From positions 1 through 64,000 of the forward strand of contig JACOUL010000010.1 in NCBI GenBank assembly GCA_016177875.1: a stretch of 64,000 nt of DNA, given 5' to 3'. The position numbers and the translations under genes were made by a program. The stretch is from Burkholderiales bacterium. GTDB lineage: Bacteria > Pseudomonadota > Gammaproteobacteria > Burkholderiales > Burkholderiaceae_D. Below the pieces are notes generated by a model that worked only from the letters and a program-made list of their open reading frames with translations, was not told where the DNA came from and did not search any database. Of the stretch, positions 57,644-64,000 are shown in pieces (the first letter of the stretch is position 1; each line of letters begins with the position of its first letter).

Positions 57644-57725
57644 AGTTTTTTATAGAGGGAAAGAAAATGAAAAAATTATAATTTAATTGTAATCGGATGC
57701 GCTAAGCGTGTCATATCGACAGGAT

Positions 57726-58475
57726 CTAGGATCGGATGCCGAGCAGGTCGAGAATGCCGCACACGAAGGTGAGCGGATGCGGCGGGCAGCCGGGCACGTA
57801 AAGCGTGGGCACAAATCGTTCAAGAAAGGCGCGTTCCAGCGCGCTTGATCCTTCAAACGGTCCGCCGGAGATAGCGCAGGCGCCCACTGCGATGACTAGT
57901 TTGGGCTCGGGCATGGCATCCCAACACGACTGCAATGCAGCCGCCATGTTACGCGTGATGGGGCCTGTCAGCACCAAGCCGTCCGCGTGTCGCGGCGACG
58001 CCACGATGTCGATGCCGTAGCGGCCGATATCGAAGTTCACATTGGTGAGCGCATTCACTTCCAGTTCGCAGCCGTTGCATCCGCCGGCGGAGACCGAGCG
58101 CAGCTTCAGCGAGCGGCCGAAACGTTTGCGCAATGCCTCGGATACCTTAATCGGGTCGAGATCGGGACGCGGCTCGCTCACCGTCAGTGCGCCACGCGCT
58201 GTGGCTGCCAGTCTGAAATCGTTGGAGAACGAGAACTTGGCGCTCGGGCAGGCCGGCTCGCAATCTCCGCACAGCACGCAGCGGCCCAAGTCAATGGCGA
58301 CCGGGTCCAGCGTGATCGCATGAGTAGGGCAGACGGACACGCAGGCGTTGCAAGCTGAATCGCAAGCTTGCGCGGCGATTATGGGTTTGCCCCGAAATCC
58401 GATAGGATGGGCCTGGCGCGGATCGGAAATGTACTGCGTGCCTTGCGAAACTCTGACCGTGATCGATTTGCGCAT
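57726..58475 (-). CDS. Hyf/Hyc-like complex small subunit with fused ferredoxin domain
   Basis: 249 aa. An N-terminal two-cluster ferredoxin (CDSACNACVSVCP and CVLCGDCEPACP) is fused to a NuoB/HyfI-type small subunit with GCNGCELEV, VGACAISGGPF and VPGCPPHP, which hold the N2-like 4Fe-4S cluster. In E. coli hydrogenase-4 these parts are separate proteins (HyfH and HyfI). It should hand electrons to the large subunit encoded just upstream. Last gene of the operon. Confidence 0.85.
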   Translation of the reverse strand: MRKSITVRVSQGTQYISDPRQAHPIGFRGKPIIAAQACDSACNACVSVCPTHAITLDPVAIDLGRCVLCGDCEPACPSAKFSFSNDFRLAATARGALTVSEPRPDLDPIKVSEALRKRFGRSLKLRSVSAGGCNGCELEVNALTNVNFDIGRYGIDIVASPRHADGLVLTGPITRNMAAALQSCWDAMPEPKLVIAVGACAISGGPFEGSSALERAFLERFVPTLYVPGCPPHPLTFVCGILDLLGIRS

Positions 58476-58511
58476 CCTTGTGTCCTGATAGATTATGAAA
58501 CGCGGTCCCGC

Positions 58512-59993
58512 TTAGAGATCGTTCCCGCAATAAGAAAGATCGAAGCTCTTATTGCAGATCGGGAAATCGGAGATCTCGTTGTCGCGTAGCGCGAGCGCGA
58601 GGCCGAACCAATTCGGCAGCGACGGATCCTGCACCTTGTAGTGAAGCAGGCGCCCGTCCGGACCGGTTTCGATTGCCTGCAGCACCGGCCCGCGAAAACC
58701 TTCGCGGATCGAAACACAGAGTTTATCAGCCTGTAATTTCCCTGGAGCGGCACAACGCGCGACATTCAAGTCGCGATCGGTGGCTTGCAAAACTTGCGTG
58801 AGCCAACGCACCGACTCGTCGATCTCTCGCATGCGCAGATGCAGGCGTGCCCAGCAGTCGCCCGATTCTTCCGTCAACACGGCTATCGGATAGGTGCCAT
58901 AGGCATGGCCGGGAAAGCTGGCGCGCGTGTCGACGGCTACGCCGCTGCTTCGCGCCGCAAGGCCGGTCAGTCCGAGCTCACGCGCTGCCAAGTTGGTGAC
59001 CGTGCCGACACCCTTGAAGCGGGATTGCACGCTGCGCGCGGTAAGCATCAGGTCGTTGACTTCTGCAAAGTCCTTGGCGAAAGCGGCCAAGGTGGCGAGC
59101 AAGTCGCGGCGCAGTTCATCGGTCAGGCCGAAGCGCACGCCGCCCGGCCTTAACCAGCCGCGTCCGAAACGGCTGCCGCAGCAACGCATGGAGGCGTTGA
59201 TGATCGCGGTGCGCAGCCGTCCGTAAGTGGCGCCGCCTTGTAAGAACGCGATGTCGGTCGCCAGGCCGGTTAATGCAACCAGGTGCATGGCCACGCGCTC
59301 GAGTTCGAGCGCAACGCCGCGCACCAGCTCGGCTTCCAGCGCAACGGGCGACTCGGCCAGCGCTTCCATCGCGGCACAATAGGCCCAGGCGTAAGCGACG
59401 CTGCTGTCGCCGGCAATCGATTCGACCAGCGGACAGAGCGCCAGCGGCGGGCGCTGCAGCAATAGCGCCTCGATGCCGCGGTGCTGGTAGCCGAGTTGAA
59501 TTTCCAGATGGTGCACTTGTTCGCCCAGGCACATGAAGCGGAAGTGACCCGGCTCGATCACGCTGGCATGGATCGGCCCGACGCCGACTTCATGCACCTC
59601 TTGTCCGCGCACCGTGAAGAAGGGATGTTCGTTCATGCGCTGCTGGCGTTCGCCCTCGTAGCGTACCGGCTTAAGCCAGGGATGATCGGCGGGCACGATG
59701 CCGGTTTGCTCCCACAATTCGCGTTCGAAAATTTGCGCCGCGGGGTGACGTAGCGTAAGCGAAGGATAGCGCTCGCTGCGGCCAGCCGATGCGCGCAAGA
59801 AGGAGAGCCGGCCCGAGTTGTCTTGTAGAACGGTGGTCACGACTATCCGCTCGTCGGCATCGGGGCGACCTATCAGCGTAAGCAAACGATCGCCAGCATC
59901 GAGCTGGGCCAGGCATTGTTGTGCCCAAACGTCCAGGCCGTTCTGCGCGATATCTCGTACGCTGGCAATCAGCAGCGGCTCGGCGGCTTCCAT
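58512..59993 (-). CDS. HyfG/NuoCD-like large subunit lacking NiFe cysteines (Ehr type)
   Basis: 493 aa. An N-terminal NuoC-like part (about 1-130) is followed by a NuoD-like part with GEQVHHLEIQLGYQHRGIE. Where a hydrogenase would have CGxC in the first Ni motif, the sequence is VESIAGDSSVAY (190-201). At the C-terminus CNKSFDLSYCGNDL replaces the DPCxxC motif. Neither Ni-binding pair is present, so hydrogen chemistry is not expected. It starts at ATG 59991-59993, overlapping the upstream TGA; the long frame beyond is a shadow of hyfF. Confidence 0.85.
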   Translation of the reverse strand: MEAAEPLLIASVRDIAQNGLDVWAQQCLAQLDAGDRLLTLIGRPDADERIVVTTVLQDNSGRLSFLRASAGRSERYPSLTLRHPAAQIFERELWEQTGIVPADHPWLKPVRYEGERQQRMNEHPFFTVRGQEVHEVGVGPIHASVIEPGHFRFMCLGEQVHHLEIQLGYQHRGIEALLLQRPPLALCPLVESIAGDSSVAYAWAYCAAMEALAESPVALEAELVRGVALELERVAMHLVALTGLATDIAFLQGGATYGRLRTAIINASMRCCGSRFGRGWLRPGGVRFGLTDELRRDLLATLAAFAKDFAEVNDLMLTARSVQSRFKGVGTVTNLAARELGLTGLAARSSGVAVDTRASFPGHAYGTYPIAVLTEESGDCWARLHLRMREIDESVRWLTQVLQATDRDLNVARCAAPGKLQADKLCVSIREGFRGPVLQAIETGPDGRLLHYKVQDPSLPNWFGLALALRDNEISDFPICNKSFDLSYCGNDL

Positions 59994-61432
59994 CACTGTC
60001 CCCCTATGGATTGCGCCACCAGCAAGAGCAACCGGCCGATGGGTGCCGGCGTGAACACACCAAGCAATATCAGCACGCTGACGAAGCCGAGCTTGGGCAG
60101 CGCGCTCACCCAGGTCTCGTGAATCGCCGGGCCTTGCCGTTCCGATGTTCCCCACAGCATCGGAAAAATCGAGCGGCCGGTAGCCACGAAAATAATCGTC
60201 AGCATGGTGCACATCAGCGTGAACGCGATCAGGTTGCCGGACTGGACGATGCCTGACAGGATCAGCATCTCGGCGATGAAGCCGCCGAACGGCGGGAAGC
60301 CCAGCAGAGCGAAGGTGCCTACCGCGAACAGTACCCCGGAAAACGGCAGCACGTGAATCACGCCGCTCAAGGCCGCCGTCGCATTGGTGCCGTATACCGC
60401 GCGCAAGCGGCCTGCGGTGAGGAACAGCAGCGCCTTGACGAACGCATTGCTGACGACATACAGCACCACGCCATAGGCCGCCGCCTTGCCGACTGATAGC
60501 CCGATGGCGATGACGCCCGACGAACTGACGCAGGCATAGGCGATCAAGCGCTTGTAGTTGCGAGCCGCCATGACTTGGACTGCGGCCACTGTCAACGACA
60601 GGCAGCCCATGATCAGCAGTTCCTGCGATACGAACCCGGTGTCGTGCGCGCGGAATATTTGAAGGATGCGAAACACCGCTACCACGCTGATGTTGAATTG
60701 CACCGCCGCCAGCAAGGCGCTGGTGCTGGTCGGCGCAGCTTCGTAAGTGGCAGGCAGCCAACCATACAGCGGCGCCAGCCCCAGCTTGCTGCCCAGTCCA
60801 AACAGCATCAATGCCAGCCCAAGGCGCTGCCAGCTGTCGCCGCCCGCCGGCAAAGTGGTAGCCAGCTGGTCGAGAGCGAAGCTGAGTTCGAGCCCGTGCA
60901 GCTGCGCGCTGCGCGTGAGACACATGAAGCCGAGAAAGGTGAACGCCAGCGACATGCTCGAATACAGCAAGTAGTGCCAGGCGACATGCCGCGGCGCGAG
61001 CGAATCGCCCTGCGCAACCAGCGGCGCGGCGCACAGCGTGGTCAGCTCAATGAAGGCCCACAGCATGAGCAGGTTGTTCGACATCACGCCCAGGTTCATG
61101 GCCAGCATGAACATCACCGAGAGTATCGCCCTCGGCTTCAGGTTTTGCGCCAGCGTGCGCGAGGTGCTGATGCGCGACGACATGTAGACGCTGATGCCCA
61201 GGAATACGGCGTTGATGACCAGCAGGAACAGCAGCGAGGTGGCATCCAGCACGAAGTAGCGTTGCGCAAAGTACAGCGGCAGCGCGGTCAGCGGCGTGCG
61301 GATAAAAACTGCGATGCAAATGAATAGATTGATGAGCGCCAGCGCAACGAGTGCGGGGCCGACCCAATCCTGGCGTTCGTCCGGATTCGCGGCTGGCCCA
61401 GGGGCGATGACTGCTGCGTCAACGTGGCTCAT
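59993..61432 (-). CDS. HyfF-like proton-pumping membrane subunit
   Basis: 479 aa NuoN/HyfF-like (Mrp antiporter) protein with about 13-14 spans, starting MSHVDAAVIAPGPAANPDER. Conserved lysine and glutamate in membrane segments can be seen (WAFIELTTLC, GLGSKLGLAPLYGWLP, NAFVKALLFLTAG). The start is ATG 61430-61432, overlapping the hyfE stop by ATGA; the frame continues upstream as a shadow. Confidence 0.87.
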   Translation of the reverse strand: MSHVDAAVIAPGPAANPDERQDWVGPALVALALINLFICIAVFIRTPLTALPLYFAQRYFVLDATSLLFLLVINAVFLGISVYMSSRISTSRTLAQNLKPRAILSVMFMLAMNLGVMSNNLLMLWAFIELTTLCAAPLVAQGDSLAPRHVAWHYLLYSSMSLAFTFLGFMCLTRSAQLHGLELSFALDQLATTLPAGGDSWQRLGLALMLFGLGSKLGLAPLYGWLPATYEAAPTSTSALLAAVQFNISVVAVFRILQIFRAHDTGFVSQELLIMGCLSLTVAAVQVMAARNYKRLIAYACVSSSGVIAIGLSVGKAAAYGVVLYVVSNAFVKALLFLTAGRLRAVYGTNATAALSGVIHVLPFSGVLFAVGTFALLGFPPFGGFIAEMLILSGIVQSGNLIAFTLMCTMLTIIFVATGRSIFPMLWGTSERQGPAIHETWVSALPKLGFVSVLILLGVFTPAPIGRLLLLVAQSIGGQ

Positions 61433-62043
61433 TGCATTTCCTCCTGAACTGGCGCAGCGCTTGCCGGCGCCGCGGCGGCCGGCGTGCCGATCAGCCAGCT
61501 GCCTACGCCGACGCTCACCAGATAGACCGCCGTGAGCGCGCCGTGCACCGGCAGCGGCCAGGGTTCCGGCAGCAGCGACTCGAACACGAGAATACCGTTC
61601 TCCATGAACAGCAATGCCGTCAGCTGCGCCGGCGGCGAATCGTTGGTCGACAGCAGCAGCAACGCGATGGCGACCATGGCGCCGACGATGCCGAGCGCGA
61701 GCGCGCCGACATCCGTCATCGCTGTACCGCCGAACTGGAATGCCAAGGTAATCAATGCAATGCCGATCGCCCAAGTGAACAAGTTGGAAGGCATCAAATC
61801 GAAATTCGGATCGGCGCGCCGGCGGATCGCCCGGTGTAAGCACAGCGGCGCGATGACGGCGCGCACGGCGATGACTTCGATCAGCATCACCAGTGCGTGA
61901 GCCGACCATCCGTCATGGCGAATGATGCCATTCCAGCCGAGTGCGACAGCTTGCAGGCACAGCCAGAACGGCGCCGAGCGAATCTTCCCGAAAAAGATTG
62001 GAATCACCGCGCTAAGCAAGAAGAGGATGAGCGGTAGTTTCAT
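61429..62043 (-). CDS. HyfE-like membrane subunit
   Basis: 204 aa with six hydrophobic segments (MKLPLILFLLSAVIPIFFGK first) and the HyfE/NuoK-like segment LLFMENGILVFESLL. It starts at ATG 62041-62043, overlapping the hyfC stop by one base. The C-terminus is Ala/Pro-rich. Confidence 0.85.
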   Translation of the reverse strand: MKLPLILFLLSAVIPIFFGKIRSAPFWLCLQAVALGWNGIIRHDGWSAHALVMLIEVIAVRAVIAPLCLHRAIRRRADPNFDLMPSNLFTWAIGIALITLAFQFGGTAMTDVGALALGIVGAMVAIALLLLSTNDSPPAQLTALLFMENGILVFESLLPEPWPLPVHGALTAVYLVSVGVGSWLIGTPAAAAPASAAPVQEEMQ

Positions 62044-62963
62044 CAGTTTCCCCAAGTTCCGCCGGCAGCAACCAGGCACAGCGCAGCCGCGACCAATGCG
62101 ACCATCAGGTATTGCGGCACCAGGCGCATTCTCAAACGGGCCGTCAGCGATTCGACGCAACCGACTGCCAGCGCCACTGCACTCATGATCAGTAGCGCGG
62201 CGGCCGCGGCCAGCAGCGGTGCCGCCGATGGATCGAACGGATTCAGCAGCGCCGCGATCAGGCCGGCATACATCGTCATCTTCAGCGCCGCAGCATACTG
62301 CATGGCTGCCAGTTCGGGGCCGCTGTGGTCGAGGATCATGACTTCGTGGATCATGGTCAGTTCGAGATGCGTCAAGGGATCGTCCACCGGCACGCGCGAG
62401 GCTTCCGCCTGCAGCAGGATGAATAGCGCAACGACGGCGGGCACTGCCAGCCATCGGAACAAATCGGACTGGTGCAGATGGCCGATCAAGCCGGCGAAAC
62501 TGGTGTGGCCGGTGGCGATACCGGCGGCGCCGATCAGCAGGAACAGCGCCGGCTCGGCGAACGCGGCGAACGACGCTTCGCGGGCGGCGCCCATGCCTTC
62601 GAACGAGCTGCCGACATCCATGGCCGACAACATTAGGAAGATGCGCGCCAGCCCCAGCGTGTAAGCGAAGACGATGAAGTCAACATCGAACTGCTGCGGC
62701 GCAAAGGCTCCCAGAATGGGCGCGATGGTTATCGCCAGCAGCGACGCTGCCAGCACCACATAGGCGCCGGCCCGGAACAAGGGCGTGGCGACAGTGCTGT
62801 AAACCGGGCGCTTACGCAGCAGCCGTAATAGATCCCAAGCTGATTGCAGCAGCGGCGGGCCTTTGCGCCCGGCCCACCATGCTTTGGTACGATTGACCAT
62901 GCCGACCATCATGATCGGCATGGTCAACGCAATGGCGATGTGCAGAACGCTAAGAGTCTTCAT
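62043..62963 (-). CDS. HyfC/NuoH-like membrane anchor subunit
   Basis: 306 aa, eight spans, HycD/NuoH family. Conserved charged loops are RTKAWWAGRKGPPLLQSAWD near the N-terminus and EASRVPVDDPLTHLELTMIHE, the quinone-site/E-channel region. It links the soluble arm to the antiporter-like subunits. It overlaps the hyfB-like stop by 4 bp. Confidence 0.9.
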   Translation of the reverse strand: MKTLSVLHIAIALTMPIMMVGMVNRTKAWWAGRKGPPLLQSAWDLLRLLRKRPVYSTVATPLFRAGAYVVLAASLLAITIAPILGAFAPQQFDVDFIVFAYTLGLARIFLMLSAMDVGSSFEGMGAAREASFAAFAEPALFLLIGAAGIATGHTSFAGLIGHLHQSDLFRWLAVPAVVALFILLQAEASRVPVDDPLTHLELTMIHEVMILDHSGPELAAMQYAAALKMTMYAGLIAALLNPFDPSAAPLLAAAAALLIMSAVALAVGCVESLTARLRMRLVPQYLMVALVAAALCLVAAGGTWGN

Positions 62964-64000
62964 TTCAGCGGCTCTCCCACCAGAACCACGAGCGCCGCGA
63001 TGATGACCATCGCGATCAGGCCGGCGGCGAAAGCGATGCGCGGATCGTCTTCGCGAAGTTTTTTCGACAGCTCGCTCGCCGACGCGTCGCCGCGCCTGAT
63101 GACGGAAAACAGCCGCCGCTCGACTGCGTCTACGCAGTAGGTAAGCACATAAGCATCCGATGGAAAGTAGTCCGCCGGCGCTTTTTGCCGGCGCACCAAC
63201 ACCATTACGCTACGGAAGTGGGCGCTGAAATCCGACGAAAAACCGGCGCCCGTATACTGCATGCGCGGGTTGGGCGCATCGTAACCGCAGCCCCAGGTGA
63301 CGTGGTTCGCCGCCGGCTGCCGTACGAGCTTGGCGCGCAGCCACCACATCATGGCGATCGCGGTTACGAGTCCCGCCGAGATCAATCCAATTTTCGACAG
63401 CGTGGCGCTGAGCGGTGCAAGCACGGTGGTGTCCGATACGGACAGCGACGACAGCGCGATCACGGTTGGACCTTGCACCAGCATGAAGCCCAGTGCCGGC
63501 AGTACGCCGAGCATGATGACGCCGATTGCATGCAGCCCGATCGGCACTAGCATCCAGCGGCTCACTTCGGAGGGGCGTGCCGCGTCGGAATCGCGCGGCG
63601 CGCCGAGAAAAACAACGCCGAACGCACGCGTGATGCTTAATGCCGATACCGCGCCGACAAAAGCCAGTACCGCCGCCACCACGCACAGCGCGGCCTTGGC
63701 GCCGAGGGGAATGGCGGCATTGCTGAACAGTCCCGAATAAATCGTGAACTCGCTGGTGAAACCGTTCAATGGCGGCAATGCCGAGATAGCGATTCCGCCG
63801 ATGATGAAGCTTAGCGCGGTCCACGGCATCAGGCGTGCTAGCCCGCCGAGTTTTTCCATGTTGACCGTATGCGTTGCCTGGTAGACCGCGCCGGCGGCAT
63901 AGAACAACTGGCACTTGAAGAACGCATGGTTAAGTACGTGCAGTAAACCGCCCGCAAAGCCGATTGCAGCCAGCGCGGAATTATTCCAGGACAGGCCCAG
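62960..64000 (-). CDS. HyfB-like antiporter subunit, partial (start beyond window)
   Basis: The frame is open to the right edge, giving 346 residues of the C-terminal part of a HyfB/NuoL-type protein: GLLHVLNHAFFKCQLFYAAG, then SALPPLNGFTSEFTIYSGLF, and a cytosolic-facing tail with WGCGYDAPNPRMQYTGAGFS, which is characteristic of HyfB/HycC. First visible gene of the six-gene set B-C-E-F-G-I. Confidence 0.88.
   Translation of the reverse strand: MGLSWNNSALAAIGFAGGLLHVLNHAFFKCQLFYAAGAVYQATHTVNMEKLGGLARLMPWTALSFIIGGIAISALPPLNGFTSEFTIYSGLFSNAAIPLGAKAALCVVAAVLAFVGAVSALSITRAFGVVFLGAPRDSDAARPSEVSRWMLVPIGLHAIGVIMLGVLPALGFMLVQGPTVIALSSLSVSDTTVLAPLSATLSKIGLISAGLVTAIAMMWWLRAKLVRQPAANHVTWGCGYDAPNPRMQYTGAGFSSDFSAHFRSVMVLVRRQKAPADYFPSDAYVLTYCVDAVERRLFSVIRRGDASASELSKKLREDDPRIAFAAGLIAMVIIAALVVLVGEPLK

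Noticed and set aside
59994..61034. N-terminal extension of the hyfG-like frame
   Set aside because: It reads the hyfF-like gene in another frame; the real start overlaps the hyfF-like stop.
57726..64000. Calling the Hyf-like cluster a hydrogen-producing formate hydrogenlyase
   Set aside because: The large subunit lacks the NiFe cysteines, and no formate dehydrogenase or maturation gene is visible.

Overview
The window reads as chromosomal DNA of a betaproteobacterium, most likely an Oxalobacteraceae member (Herminiimonas/Janthinobacterium-like). This is inferred from the cysDN-cysH-DUF934-cysI order, DUF3460 next to scpA, the CheA/CheZ pair, and the overall codon and base composition. No 16S gene is present to prove it.

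Layout. 1-9.6 kb: a decayed amino-acid-type periplasmic binding protein gene, a lipoprotein with a duplicated WWWNPAEGGRG module, xthA-pepA, the divergent lptF-lptG-cbiX group, a HAF-repeat lipoprotein and a stand-alone CZB-domain protein. 9.6-19.8 kb: a leftward sulfate assimilation operon (tauE-like, cysI, DUF934, cysH of APS-reductase type, cysD, cysN, cobA). It is divergent from cysB, which runs with a 4-bp overlap into a small FAH/VOC/GNAT operon. 19.9-24.6 kb: cheZ-cheA plus an unknown exported protein, and an alpha/beta hydrolase. 24.7-31.3 kb: vitamin B12 uptake (cobalamin riboswitch, btuB, a 269-bp palindromic mobile-type repeat, btuC, btuD, and btuF on the other strand). 31.3-40.6 kb: panC, scpA, DUF3460, a SulP transporter, metG, apbC, gltX and tandem tRNA-Ala/tRNA-Glu genes.

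40.6-57.1 kb is a visibly more AT-rich island immediately downstream of tRNA-Glu and is the most interesting part of the window. A leftward, apparently 12-gene operon starts with a ferritin-like diiron protein whose six metal ligands match the spacing of cyanobacterial aldehyde-deformylating oxygenase (ADO). It continues with an ArsP-type permease, a vicinal-cysteine thioredoxin-fold protein, a thioester-reductase-like SDR, a complete polar amino acid ABC importer and an OsmC protein. It ends with a 2Fe-2S ferredoxin, a CYP153-like P450 and an AlkB-type membrane alkane hydroxylase. A rightward four-gene operon encodes an FtsX/MacB-type ABC transporter, a LolA-like periplasmic protein and a short DUF1302-like outer-membrane barrel, which looks like an envelope-spanning route for a hydrophobic molecule. 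Between them lies an ArsR-family regulator with a C-terminal CC...C motif. TATGCATA-like palindromes lie upstream of all three transcription units, including three palindromes in tandem before the export operon. I read the island as an undescribed hydrocarbon-forming or hydrocarbon-modifying and exporting system. The chemistry is inferred, not shown.

57.4-64 kb: a small ribbon-helix-helix protein, then a leftward six-gene Hyf/Hyc-like membrane complex (hyfB partial, C, E, F, G, I-like). Its large subunit lacks the NiFe-binding cysteines, so it is an energy-converting-hydrogenase-related (Ehr-type) complex, not an evident hydrogenase. The window ends inside the hyfB-like gene.
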